A stretch of 64,000 nucleotides of DNA from Silene conica (lineage: Eukaryota > Streptophyta > Magnoliopsida > Caryophyllales > Caryophyllaceae), in NCBI GenBank assembly GCA_029255685.2, contig CM055311.2, forward strand, positions 5,895,031 to 5,959,030. The letters are read 5' to 3'. The notes beneath the pieces are model-generated. The model had not been told where the DNA came from and did no database searches. It saw only the letters and a program-made list of their open reading frames with translations. Positions 1 to 12,617 of this stretch are shown here, in pieces. The position numbers were made by a program, and so were the translations under genes. Every line of letters starts with the position of its first letter. Position 1 is the first letter of the stretch.

Positions 1-1130
1 GGTCAGATATTGTTCTGATATAAAGCCCAAGGTGGTTCTGCAGACCAGGCTTGGTGTCTTATCGGCTATTAAGCTGGTGTTCGGCGACGGCCGATTATAG
101 TCTGCCGGGAGGTTCGGTATGGCTGGGTGTTACGGGTTTGAGATTGAGCTCGAGCATAGTGTAACACCCCAAGACTATGATATGAGTTTGTGTGGAAAAT
201 TTGTCCCACATCGGTAGAATGTGAGGCTTGTGATATGTTTATAATAGCTTCCACCCACCACTTAGTAACAAGGCCTTGTGCTTTTGGGCTTAAGTGAGGA
301 CAAATAATGGGCCCAAAAGTGTGCACCCATCTTATTGGGTTTGTGTTACGACGGTGGTGGGTCGGGTTGTTACAAATGGTATCAGAGCGACCCTGCGACC
401 GTGTGGTGAGCCTGTGGTCGGGAGTACCCGGGTCACACACCTAGCGGGGGAGGATTCTGGCCCTGGTTGTGGTCAAGTTTGAGGCACAACGAGGACGTTG
501 TGTTCTTTAAGTGGGGGAGTTTGTAACACCCCAAGAGTATGATATGAGTTTGTGTGGAAATTTGTCCCACATCGGTAGAATGTGAGGCTTGTGATATGTT
601 TATAATAGCTTCCACCCACCACTTAGTAACAAGGCCTTGTGCTTTTGGGCTTAAGTGAGGACAAATAATGGGCCCAAAAGTGTGCACCCATCTTATTGGG
701 TTTGTGTTACGACGGTGGTGGGTCGGGTTGTTACAATAGCATGACATTTGCATATCATCATTTTTGCATTATTTATTATTGTGTTATCCTACTCAACCGC
801 GAGGTTGACAGTGTATTCGTGTGACACCTACGATGATCCGGAATGGGGAGTAGATTCTACAGGTCAGAGACAGATGGATTAGGAGCTTGGGCATGGAGAG
901 AGACATGGCTTGGACCTACTTAGAATTAGATCACACTTAGATGTCATCAGTTGTACTTTTATTCTGCTGCATAGTTTTGTAATATCAAAATTTAAATTTA
1001 AGCAGTTTTATATAAAGTACTTTGGTTTGTTTGACTTCTTATTCACTACCTCGGACATTCCGAGATGGTAACAACTCTATTTATTTGAGAATGTCTTGCT
1101 AAAGGCTCTTAAATAAATGGGGGTGTTACA
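1..1130 (+). repeat. 5' LTR of element A, 3' part only
   Basis: With the TRIM at 160-735 removed, this matches the last part of the 3' LTR (about 14900-15462) almost base for base and ends in the same GGGGGTGTTACA. It is followed at once by the primer binding site. The start of the LTR lies left of the window. Confidence 0.85.
160..735 (+). mobile_element. TRIM (terminal-repeat retrotransposon in miniature)
   Basis: Two near-identical direct repeats of about 215 bp (160-374 and 522-735) begin TGTAACACCCC and end GTTGTTACA. They differ by one substitution and one indel by eye. Between them are 147 bp with a primer site TGGTATCAGAGC at 377-388 and a purine-rich tract at 511-521 next to the second LTR. 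There is no coding capacity, as usual for TRIMs, which rely on proteins of other elements. The 4-bp sequence ATAG flanks both sides (156-159 and 736-739). The undisturbed site is visible in the other LTR of A near 15061-15080. Confidence 0.9.
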
Positions 1131-3048
1131 AAGTGGTATCAGAGCAAACGATCCTTAGCCTGAACTAATGAATTTAATGAACATATGATGTGTCTAAATA
1201 AATGAACCCCAGGTAGAAACTGTTAGGAGCCCCCTCGTACGGTTAGGAAAGCGCGCCTAATTCGTACCCTAGCCATCTCAGATTGGAACTGGGAATACCT
1301 TGGGAAGGGAAAACAGAGAGGTGAGGATTTTAAGGAACTAGATTTCATAGGAATCTGTTATTGTTTGTAGTTTGAAACCGTGAATGTCTGTAATTTGGAA
1401 TGTATTCTAAACTTGTTGCAGGATGCGGAATCAAGGTAAGTCTTATTTGTTAAGGCCAGTAGGCCGAAACGTGTGATGTGTGACGTCGACAATTGTGGTT
1501 TTGTTGCTATTCTATTCGTGTATACAATTCTTATTTGAATGCCTTATTCTTTGCAAAAAATTGATGTTCGGCTTATTATGCAAATGTAGCCGAATTTTGA
1601 GACTTATGCTTGTTATTATTTTACTACTTGCCTTAGTAATTCATGTCTAGTGATATGCGGAATGTGTTGCCCAAAGCCATAAATGTCATACAGTTACGTC
1701 GTACTCGTACTTAAAATTTTCATATCGTTTAATGAATAAATGTTGTTATGGTACAATGTGATTTCAAGGCTACAAAGATATGTCAACATGTTTTGGAGAA
1801 AGAGTGGTCATGTTTAAGTGTGATAATGTGAAGTAATGTGAAATTTTAATGGAACCATGTTTGTAGTAAATTTTCAGAATGTTACCTTGATTGTACGTGC
1901 TGCCATTTAAAATGTGTTGCATATATGAATATGAAAATTTTATGTATGATAACCTTATGATTTAGCTTCCTAATGCTTCTAGTTTCATGTTAATACGAGT
2001 TATATTTTCAGAGAAATAAACATTTTAGTCGACAGTGGTCAGATTGTTATTACATAATTCTGTTTTGACTTATGTTTTTGAAAAGGAAATCATTTAAAAC
2101 ATAGTTAATCTTTATGCATAATTCCAACTCCATTGTTTATAATATTCATTCGCGTTTTCAAAATGATAAGCCATGTCAAATCTTAACGAGTCGTTATTTA
2201 ATAGTAATTTTTGCAAATTGCCCCAAGTTTCTGTCTAATTGCTGTAAAATTTATGTTCAGACCAACTTAATTGTAAAATTCGCTATTAATAATTCCCTTA
2301 ATATTTGTGTTTGATTCTATTTCCTATAATTAGATAATTCACTATTTTTTTTTTAAAAAACTATAATATCTTACAATATGGCTAAGCGATTATTTAATTA
2401 TGATTTTTGGAAGTTGCAGCGTGATGTATGAATGTTGAAAATGGTAAGTTATGAAAGTTTAAATATAAAAGTTTAACCAAATATGAATTTGGTAATGTGA
2501 CCATGTAATATCCTGACATGACATTAGTAGCATGAGTAGTAGACATATGAAATGAATATAGAGATGTTATATGATAATATAGCCTTGTTGTTACAATAAT
2601 GTGAATGAATTTCATGACTTTATATGACTGTTATTGTTGAAGTTGAAATAAAATATACATATCTAAGTGTTACAATATGATGGTTGTTATTTTGCAATAT
2701 ATAGTGTGATTACCGAGTATATAAATGACTGGATACATGCCTTTGTATGCTTATAGTCGTATTTATTATAACTGTTAGTTGTTAACTTTGACCAGTTCTG
2801 ATATAAAGAGATTAACATTAAGTATATTTATGTATGCCTTATTTCGAGTTGCCACTGTTATGTTATCACGCAAAATGGTACATGTTTGGCAATTTGGTAA
2901 GAAGTTTGAAATTTTATACTGGTAAATGGATGTTGTCAAATTGTTTTGTGACCACGTGAATATTTATATGATAATTCAAGTTGTGCTTAGGTGTTAACAT
3001 GTTGTATGTTTTGGTAACTTAATGCCTTTAGCGAGAAGATGTACTATG
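1131..3048 (+). other. Element A leader and internal region, left of copia F; no genes seen
   Basis: The primer binding site for initiator tRNA-Met is at 1134-1145. The remaining 1.9 kb is AT-rich with short chance reading frames and no recognisable domain. The same internal region resumes at 11504 after copia F. Confidence 0.6.
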
Positions 3049-4058
3049 TGTGGGGAATATAGCATGTATTCGCCCTAAACATGAAGGATTATAACGAATT
3101 TTACAGTTGAGATTATTGTCATAAGTTAAATAAAAGCATGAAAAGAATACAACCTTGGGTCCTTGCTTGAATAGGCCTAAGAATAGGAATTAAAGTAAAT
3201 TCCCTCCTATAACTTGCACCTAAGACTTTGTTTAAGATGATGTCGCGTGTGCTAGAAAGGCTCTCCAATTGCCTTGCAATATGGGGAGAGTTTTGTGAGG
3301 TTTTAGATGTGAGATCTGGGCTTTGGGAAAAGGCAGTTCTCAAAACCCTAATTTCCTTGAGATGTGTTTTATCAGTAAAACAATCAAAGAAGCAGTCCCC
3401 TGACAAAAGGAGAAGGATTCTCCTTATGTAGTGATTGGGTCGGCCGAACGGGTTGAGGTGAGAGTGGGCTTTTCCCACTCTTACCTTATACCTTTGCGTG
3501 ATTCGACCAGATTAGCTAAATATTATTCGCGGGTTTTATTTATAAATCGTACACGTGTTATCAGATATTAATGCAGTCGATGTATTAATAATGGTCTGAT
3601 AAAATTACGATATTGTATAATTACCCAAATTAATACAACTGTTTATATTAATACGCGAATACAATATTTAACTGAATATAAACCGTTTATATTTAATTTA
3701 CGAATTAATCATGTAATCCGTATTAGCTAAAATTATTTAATCTGTATTAAATAATAATCTCAACATCTTATTGACTAATTTAATAGTCAATACCTCTGAC
3801 TAACTGTTTAGTCGTATTCGGCATAAATGTGACTGTATTTTCATACCTTCACATCTCTCAAACGTGTCCTATAGGTGTGACGTATAGGGATCAGTTGATC
3901 ACCGCCATCCGTATGACAATAACGTCAAACTTATCTAGCAAGCCAACCGTTATTGATAAACGTGGATCAACTGATAATAATACTAAAGTATGCCCTTGTG
4001 ATCCTTAAAGAGATTTAGTAAGTCATTGTACTAACTGTCAAGGACACCAGCCCCAACA
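3049..4058 (-). repeat. 3' LTR of copia F
   Basis: Read on the minus strand it starts TGTTGGGGC and ends CCCCACA. It matches 10494-11503 along its whole length. Confidence 0.92.
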
Positions 4059-4153
4059 TCTCCCACTTGTCCGTACAAGAGTATGTGCAATGACATTATC
4101 ACACTACATGTGGAGGACACAAGCTCCAACAAACTCCCACTTGTCCGTACAAG
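4059..4153 (-). repeat. Duplicated polypurine-tract junction at the 3' end of copia F
   Basis: The purine-tract block (plus strand CTCCCACTTGTCCGTACAAG) occurs at about 4060 and again at about 4134. The DNA between them, read on the minus strand from 4131, begins TGTTGGAGC and resembles the start of the LTR of the related element E (49696 onward) more than F's own LTR. Confidence 0.7.
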
Positions 4154-4929
4154 TGTAGGTGCGATAACCGATTCTCATATCCTTTTAAAATTTCTCCCAC
4201 TCAATGTAAGACAATTTGCAAATCCGCATTCGCAAAGGTCGTATCTCACAAGCGATCTGTATCAAGAGTGGTTTCCCCGACTAGAGAGTAACTTAACTGA
4301 TAAAACGAATCTGTATTCGAGCATGGCCATGCATTTCAGTTACTACTCCTCGAGTGGCCCTGAGAAATAATAAAATCCTGATAAGGGTTTGGATATTTCC
4401 CTCGACTCGAACCCTGCCGATATCGCGCAGCATGAAATAACCCAGAAAAAATCCTCTTGGCCCCTGTTACGATGACCGTGGGAAAGAAACCAAAGTTACC
4501 CAAAATCTGCCTTAATCTCAAGAGACAGTTGAAAGTCAAAAGACTCGACTCTAAGGAACACTATGGAGGTCCTATCCACGACCTGGCACCCAATGTTTTA
4601 AAACATTTAGGACTCCATAACGTTGTCACGGGGTGTCCTACGAGATATCGTATAACTCGCCTTTGTGATTGGTCAGTCATCCGATTGACTTATGGCTCGT
4701 TGAACCCACCATCAACCAACGTCACAAAATGATTACCTGAGTTATCAGCTCAAGTGGGTAATCAAGGACTAAAACGATGTAATGTTATTCAGTTCACTTT
4801 GTGGTGTTCAAAATTGGCGTACAATTCCACATGAAAAACAAAACATAATATATCATAACAATGAGGTTGAATAGAGTACACGAGAAAATGAATTATTACA
4901 TGAATTCATAAAAGAGTACTACAACTTAG

Positions 4930-7900
4930 GAACACATCTAATTCCCATGGAATGAATGTGCCCTTCATGCTTATCACGTGGTAATGCTTTTGTGAGAGGA
5001 TCAGCTATGTTGTCATCCGTAGCTATCTTATCAATGAATATCTCCTTTTACGCGGACTCAGATGTAGAATCTGCTATAACAATTTGTTTAGAATTTTTTT
5101 CGAGCTGACAGCAGCGCCATTAAGAGTTAAAAACGAATCCAGACTGAGATTTCAAGTCGTCTCGATCCGTTTAGAAGCTAGCATCTGTGTAACCCGTGGC
5201 GCAGAGCGTCGAGTCGCCTCCATAAGTCAATCCCCAATCTTTAGTCCTTCGTAGACACTTAAGAATGTTTTTCACGGCCATCCAGTGTTGTTCACCTGGA
5301 TGAGCTTGAAATCGACTTGTCACACTCAATGCATATGCAACGTCTGGACGTGTGCATATCATGGCATACATGATCGATCCTATAGCCGAAGCATAAGGAA
5401 TCCGATTCATGCGCTCTTTCTCTTCCAATGTCTTAGCTTCTTGAGTCTTGCTCAAGTGAAGCCCAATAGTCATAGGGAGGAACCCTTTCTTGGAGTTCGT
5501 CATGCTGAATCTCTCTAGAATCTTATCTATGTAAGACTCCTGACTGAGAGACAACATCCGCCGTGATCTATCCCTGTAGATACGGATGCCCAAAATTATT
5601 TGTGCCTCTCCCAGATCTTTCATCTGGAAATGGTTTTTCAACCATGCTTTAACCGAAGATAAGAGAGGTATGTCATTCCCAATCAAGAGTATGTCGTCGA
5701 CATACAGTACTAGGAATACAATCTTGCTCCCACTCGACTTGATATAGAGACATGGTTTTCGACTGATCGAATAAACCCATTCTCTTTTATCACTTGGTCG
5801 AAGCGATGATTCCAACTCCGTGATGCTTGCTTAAGTCCATAGATGGAACGCTTAAGCTTGCAAACCTTCTTAGGATTTACTGGATCAATAAAACCCTCGG
5901 GTTGTACCATGTACAACTCTTCTTCCAAATAACCGTTTAAGAAGGCGGTTTTAACGTCCTTTTGCCGTATTTCATAATCGTGAAATGCGGCGATCGCTAA
6001 GATAATCCGAATGGAACGTAGCATGACTACGGGTGCAAAGATCTCATCGTAGTGCAAGCCTGGCACTTGGGTGAAACCTTTAGCTACTAGTCTTGCCTTA
6101 TGGATATCTTGTTTACCTTCCACGACATGCTTTATTTTGTAAAGCCATTTGCATTGAAGGGGACGTACCTTTGCAGGTAGGTCCACAAGATCCCACACGT
6201 TGTTCTCATACATGGAGTCCATCTCGGATTGCATGGCTTCTAGCCATAGCTTTGAGTCAGAACTGGTCATGGCACCTTTATAGGTTGTGGGTTCATTACC
6301 CTCTAGGAGTAAGATGTCATCCATATCATGTTCCTCGACCATACCAATGTATCTGTCCGGAGGAATGGAGACTCTTCCCGACCTCCTAGGTTCCTCAGGA
6401 ATATCTACTGCAGCCTCGGTTGAAGGAACAATTTCCTGCAATGGTTGCTCGGTAGTTGGTTCTTGAACCTCCGATAAATCGAAGGTTCTATTACTCGACT
6501 TGTTCTCGAGAAATTCTTTCTCTAAGAACGTCGCACTGGCCGCAACAAAAACAAGTTGTTCGGTTGGCGAGTAGAAGTAATGACCAAAAGTTCCCTTTGG
6601 ATAGCCTATAAAGTATGTCTTGACCGATCGCGGGCCGATCTTATCCTCGTGTCTCCACTTGACATAAGCCTCGCAGCCCCAAACCCGAATAAAGGACAAG
6701 TTAGGGACCGTTCCCTTCCATAATTCGTATGGAGTCTTGTCAACAGCTTTAGACGGACTTCGGTTAAGTATTAGAGCGGCCGACAAAAGAGCATAGCCCC
6801 ACAATGAATCAGGCACAACGGTGTGACTCATCATGGATCGAACCATATCAAGTAAAGTTCGATTTCTCCATTCGGACACACCATTTAATTGTGGTGTTCC
6901 AGGTGGAGTCAACTGTAGCACGATGCCACAGTCTTTAAGGTGTTGATCAAAATCGTGTGAAAGATACTCACCACCACGATCAGAACGTAGTGCTTTAATC
7001 TTTCTTCCCAGTTGGTTCTGTACCCGATTCTGGTATTCTTTGAACTTGTCAAAGGATTCACTTTTATGTTTCATTAAGTAGACATAGCCATATCTACTCA
7101 AATCATCCGTGAAAGTGATGAAATACCTATAGCCTTCTCGTGCGTTGATCGACATAGGCCCACACACATCTGTATGTATGAGTCCTAATAGGTCGGCAGC
7201 GCGCATTCCAACACCTTTGAAGGAAATACGAGTCATCTTACTGATGAGACATGATTCACACGTGCCATATGATTCGAAATCAAAGGACGAGATAGCTTCA
7301 TTCTGTATGAGCTGTTTTACGCGTTTCTCATTTATGTGTCCCATACGACAATGCCATAGATAAGTTTGATCTTTGTCACCTACCTTTAATCTCTTGTTAT
7401 TCACATGTAATATTTCAGTGGTTTGATCTAAAACATAAATTCCATTCATGGAAACTGCCTTGCCATAAATCATATTGTGTAATGAGAAAATACAACTGTT
7501 ATTTTCTATTACAAATGAAAAACCAAGTTTGTCAAGCGCAGAAACTGAAATAATGTTTTTGGATAAACAAGGAACATAATAACAGTTATATAAAGATAAC
7601 TCGAATCCACTTGGAAGCTGGATCACGTATGTTCCCCTCGAGACTGCAGCAACACGTGCTCCATTCCCGACACGCAGGTCAACCTTACTCTTGATGAGGG
7701 GTTCTTGGTTTCGGAGGCCCTGCACATGATTACATAGATGAGAACCACAACCAGTATCTAGTACCCAAGTTCCGTAACTTGCATGGTTAATCTCAATCAT
7801 GTGAATAAAGGAAGAAGAAGACATACCAACAGGAGTAACGCGGCCTGCCTTAATGTCCTCTCGATACACGGGGCATGAGCGCCTCCAATGCCCAGTCTTG

Positions 7901-8748
7901 TGGCAATGGTGGCATTCCATGCTAGTATCCTTGCTCTTTGTTTTATCCTGTGAGTTGCTTGACTCACCTGGCCCACTCTTAGTAAATCCTGACTTCTTAA
8001 ACTTGGGTTTGCCTACTGTTAGGTCGCCCTGAGCTTTAGCTTTTCCCTTACCCTTACCCTTACTGGAGATCATGAGAACATCCTGCTTCACGCTCCCACT
8101 TAATTTCAGATCCTTCTCGGTCTGTACGAGAAGGGAGTGGAGCTCATGAGGAGTCTTCTTCATGTCGTTCATGTAATAGTTGGCCCTAAAGAGGGCGAAC
8201 CCATCATGAAGCGAATGAAGCATTCGATCAACAATTATGTTCTCACTGATCTTGCAGTTTAGGGCCTCTAGTTTCTCGATATTCTCAATCATGTTGAGAA
8301 TATGTGGGCTAACAGCTTGGCCCTTCTGGAGTTTCGCCTCAAAGAAGCGACATGTATGCTCATAAGAAACGATTCTCGGAGCTTTTGAGAATTTGTTAGT
8401 GAGCGTGGTGAAAATCTTGTTTGCACCATGGGTTGTGAAGCGTCTTTGCAAATTGGATTCCATTGCATAGATGAGTACATTCTTTATCGCACCCGCTTCC
8501 AAAACGAAGTCGCTATGAGCGCGAACTTCGTTAGCTCTAGCTCCAGTTCCTGGGTGTGCCGGAATTGGCTCAGTTAAGTACTTAAGCTTTCCGTCAGCAA
8601 TGGCAGCATTCCGTAGTGCTGCCTCCCAGTCAGAGAAGTTTGACCTATCATTCCTCAGTCTAGTAGACTGATTCATGGAGTCCATGAAGGCTTTTAGCCA
8701 GGATTCACGTGCTAGCTTGGCACTTGGCATTAGATCTTCACCAGCCAT
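4930..8748 (-). pseudogene. Copia F gag-pol (gag, protease, integrase, RT, RNase H)
   Basis: The frame starts at 8748 with MAGEDLMPSAK. Domains in translation order: gag (about 8748-7950); a CCHC zinc knuckle CHHCHKTGHWRRSC near 7890-7930; an aspartic protease with WVLDTGCGSHLC near 7755; the integrase zinc-binding segment with HCRMGHINEKR near 7340; the integrase core (about 7190-6690); reverse transcriptase with LYVDDILL near 5690-5710; and an RNase H region reaching about 4930. Protease-integrase-RT-RNase H is the copia order. The product is a polyprotein for reverse transcription and insertion. It is a fossil with few breaks and one very long open stretch (1012 codons). It is close kin to D and E; I did not assign a lineage. 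Confidence 0.85.
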
Positions 8749-10478
8749 TAGTTATACAGCAGTTTAATTGATCGTGCTCTACACTGAAAAGAAGATGAAA
8801 CAAAACCATATAAGCAACACATTGTTGTGATTTAAGTCTATATTAAATGTATTTAAACTCGTAGACTCATGCATTTATATAATTGATCTCCCTCAAGAAT
8901 TATATAAACGATCCCAAGACTCAATTTCCGTATATTGATTAGCCCACAGCTTGGCTAATTCCACCGTTGGAACTCTTGGTCGATAGATTTCCGTAAATCC
9001 TATCTATTAGTCCATCTCAGTCGCTAGATAGTATCGAGTGACCATGATGTTGAGATAAAATAAATCATCTGTTCCCACTTACCCGACGTAGAAGGGGTCA
9101 TATTATGCCTACCGACGAAGAAAGGATTCATGGGAGTCTGATTTATAAAGACTATTCTCAATTTTTGGTTATACGAGGAAGACCCCATCAACTTTTATTT
9201 ATCCATTTTAAGTGAACTAATATCTAGCATATGCGTGAATGAATGAAATAAAGTGATGGCTTTGCAATTGACATGTGACATCTGTATTGTCACAGAAAAC
9301 TAACGCGTAACCTCTACATGAGTCAGTTTTCAGGCATGTTATAGGTGGTTTGGTTTTAGGCGGAATATGATGCAAGCTATTATCGATGAAAGCATAAAAA
9401 TAAATGCAATAAACGTAAATAAAAGTCCTAGTGTGGCCTATCCTACCAAAATAAACATAAAACAACTTGGAATCCACCGTTGGACCCTAGAAGCTTGTCT
9501 TGATGTTCCATCTTGGTCTTTGCAGCGGGAGTGAGCATCCGGTCTCCGTCTTTGGTCTTCACAAAATTACTAATTTAAATTACAAATATAACCCTATTTA
9601 CATTCTAATTTAAATACAAAAGTAATTACATGGCAAAAACCCAAAACGGAGATTCAAGATCTCAAAATTACAAACAAGACTGTGTCCCATCATTACGGTG
9701 ACACAATCTTCTAAGGCCACACTAAGTTACAACCGTTTGCAAAATTAAATACGTTATAGAAAGCATTCAATAGGCATTCAACAAGACGATAAATAAAATG
9801 CATCAACTAAAAATAAAATTCATAGATGACATAATACTGTTATTATGATTAACAAATTTTACCAAACCACCTTTACGGGATTAAAATTATGTGACCATAC
9901 CGTTTTAACCACTTTAATTTTAACAAGTTAATAATCCATTATCTTAAACCGTTTTAAAATAATATGTATCATGCGAGAGTGAACCGTTTCACAAAAATAA
10001 TATACTATTTCCGTATACAGCATATTACTTTTGGCCAAGGGAAAATAAAACAAGTTATTTTCGGAAAAAAAAAAACACGACTGTTATAGGGAAGTGGTCG
10101 ACCGACCTCAAAATGGGGTCGACCGACCTACTGTCAAAAAAAAAAGTTCCTGTATCAGCAGAGAGGTCTACCGACCCATTAAACAGGTCGACCGACCTCC
10201 TGACGAAAAAAAAACAAAATTTTATTTTTTTTTTATTTTTTGTTTTTTGTAACAGCAGAATGGTCGACCGACCTATTAACCAGGTCGACCGACCACAAAA
10301 CAAGAAACCGAGTTTCTGAAAACGCAAAAGAGAAACTGCCGAAAAACAGAAACCCTACACGGGTGTTGGTCGACCGACCACATTAATGGGTCGACCGACC
10401 CACACGCCGACAGAAATCGATTTTCAAAATTTTTAACCAAAACTTATGAAAAACACAAAAGTAAAATCTCGTGGCCTT
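8749..10478 (-). other. Copia F untranslated leader
   Basis: About 1.7 kb lies between the primer site and gag. It is AT-rich with no gene. Parts near 9030-9480 resemble the leader of element E near 42770-43130. The section next to the primer site contains the paired palindromic motifs at 10096-10396. Confidence 0.7.
10096..10396 (-). repeat. Four pairs of palindromic GGTCGACC motifs, each pair spaced 21 bp
   Basis: GGTCGACC, or one single-base variant, starts at 10096, 10117, 10165, 10186, 10262, 10283, 10368 and 10389. The spacing within each pair is 21 bp in all four cases. Most copies extend to GGTCGACCGACC. The pairs are separated by 48 to 85 bp of A/T-run-rich DNA. The array lies just downstream of the 5' LTR and primer site of copia F. 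Confidence 0.9.
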
Positions 10479-10493
10479 GGCACTGATACCACT

Positions 10494-11503
10494 TGTGGGG
10501 AATATAGCATGTATTCGCCCTAAACATGAAGGATTATAACGAATTTTACAGTTGAGATTATTGTCATAAGTTAAATAAAAACATGAAAAGAATACAACCT
10601 TGGGTCCTTGCTTGAATAGGCCTAAGAACATGAATTAAAGTAAATTCCCTCCTATAACTTGCACCCAAGACTTTGTTTAAGATGATGTCGCGTGTGCTAG
10701 AAAGGCTCTCCAATTGCCTTGCAATATGGGGAGAGTTTTGTGAGGTTTTTGATGTGAGATCTGGGTTTTGGGAAAAGGCAGTTCTCAAAACCCTAATTTC
10801 CTTGAGATGTGTTTTATCAGTAAAACAATCAAAGAAGCAGTCCCCTGACAAAAGGAGAAGGATTCTCCTTATGTAGTGATAGGGTTGGCCGAACGGGTTG
10901 AGGTGAGAGTGGGCTTTTCCCACTCTTACCTTATACCTTTGCGTGATTCGACCCGATTAGCTAAATATTATTCGCGGGTTTTATTTATAAATCGTACACG
11001 TGTTATCAGATATTAATGCAGTCGATGTATTAATAATGGTCTGATAAAATTACGATATTGTATAATTACCCAAATTAATATAACTGTTTATATTAATACG
11101 CGAATACAATGTTTAACTAAATATAAACCGTTTATATTTAATTTACGAATTAATCATGTAATCCGTATTAGCTAAAATTATTTAATCTGTATTAAATAAT
11201 AATCTCAACATCTTATTGACTAATTTAATAGTCAATACCTCTGACTACCTGTTTAGTCGTATTCGGCATAAATGTGACTGTATTTTCATACCTTCACATC
11301 GCTCAAACGTGTCCTATAGGTGTGACGTATAGGGACCAGTTGATCACCGCCATCCGTATGACAATAACGTCAAACTTATCTAGCAAGCCAACCGTTATTG
11401 ATAAACGTGGATCAACTGATAATAATACTAAAGTATGCCCTTGTGATCCTTAAAGAGATTTAGTAAGTCATTGTACTAACTGTCAAGGACACCAGCCCCA
11501 ACA
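10494..11503 (-). repeat. 5' LTR of copia F
   Basis: It matches the left LTR at 3049-4058. The primer site abuts its left edge on the minus strand. The right edge joins element A at 11504. Confidence 0.92.
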
Positions 11504-12095
11504 CTCTGTAATTCATAGTTGTTGTTTAGTTGTGGTGAAATGAGAAATGAGTAGTATGATGTGCTTAATTATCTTCTGTCGCTTCGCCTTTATATGTAGT
11601 GATGGTTGGTGTTTAGTGATATATAGATGTGATGAGGTTATGGGGACGTAACCATGTTAAGGAGGAGAGGATTGGAAAATCTCGAAAGACTAATGATAAT
11701 TATTACATGAGTTGATCAGTAGTTCTATACATGGAAGTATTACATTGTGTTGTATCTTTCGGGATGGTGCAATGATGCGAGTTATATACGTATACATTTG
11801 CATTTACTTGTTGGTCTGTTTCCTTTAAGGAGGATAGACCATAATTGAATATATTCATAGAAGATTTAGGGAGTCAGTGCAGAGGAGTGGAGAAGTGTCG
11901 TGTTTGATGGTGTGGTTGAGATCGTGTTTTAACCGCTGTTAAACTTCGGGACGAAGTTGGTTTAAGGGAGGTGGAATATAACACATGCTTTTGTTGTTGG
12001 TAGTGATCTAGAGTAGAGGGCGTTAGTTGACTTTGGTTTGGTGATGGGTAATGAGGTGAACTTCGGGGACGAAGTTCTTTTTAAGGATGGAAGAC
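11504..12095 (+). other. Element A internal 3' end; no genes seen
   Basis: This is non-coding. It contains inverted repeats of the form AACTTCGGGACGAAGTT at 11942-11958 and 12059-12076. The second is followed by a purine-rich stretch that ends against the LTR start at 12096. Confidence 0.65.
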
Positions 12096-12617
12096 TGTAA
12101 TACCCCGTATGCTAGCCTTGGTCAACGACAATCAAACCATGTTTTATACGTGTATTTCATTAAACGACTGTTTATAAAGTATTTTGCGTAAACTATTATT
12201 ATTTTATTAATCGTATTTCTATGATTATTTCATATTTTATAATCATTTGATATTTGATGATTATTTCATAAAATGGCGTCTCATTCGTATTTCGCTAATT
12301 TTTAATAATATATTTATAATTAAATTTATTTCACATTTTAAATTTATTTCTCGTCTACACTTGATATCTATATTTCATTATTTGATAGCATGATTGAATA
12401 ATTATATCGTTGCATTCATGAGCATAGCATATGCATTGGTTACTGAGAAAGTTATGGTCAGATATTGTTCTGATATAAAACCCAGGGTGGTTCTGCAGAC
12501 CAGGCCTGGTGTCTTATCAGCTATTGAGCTGGTGTTCGAGGGCATTAGTTGACTTTGGTTTGGTGATGGGTAGTGAGGTGAACTTCGGGGACGAAGTTCT
12601 TTTTAAGGATGGAAGAC
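12016..12617 (+). repeat. Tandem duplication at the start of the 3' LTR of A
   Basis: The 80 bp at 12016-12095 (tail of the internal region with the hairpin and purine tract) recurs at 12538-12617. Between the copies, 12096-12537 is a short LTR-derived piece: it begins as an LTR should and ends with the block otherwise found near 14820-14980. Offset between copies is 522 bp. It is probably a recombination product. Confidence 0.75.

Larger units (their letters stand above)
3049..11503 (-). mobile_element. Copia element F, near-complete, nested in A
   Basis: Two LTRs of 1010 bp (3049-4058 and 10494-11503) flank a minus-strand gag-pol. They show roughly 15 differences by eye (about 1.5 percent), which suggests insertion within the last one or two million years at usual plant rates. 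The primer site, matching most of the initiator tRNA-Met 3' end, is at about 10479-10492, and a purine tract on the minus strand abuts the left LTR at 4059-4075. Flanks CTATG (3044-3048) and CTCTG (11504-11508) are a target duplication with one mismatch. The element looks nearly whole, with a few breaks in pol. Confidence 0.9.

Noticed and set aside
6093-6389. Plus-strand reading frames inside the copia F pol region
   Set aside because: They are antisense shadows of the minus-strand polyprotein with no domain of their own.
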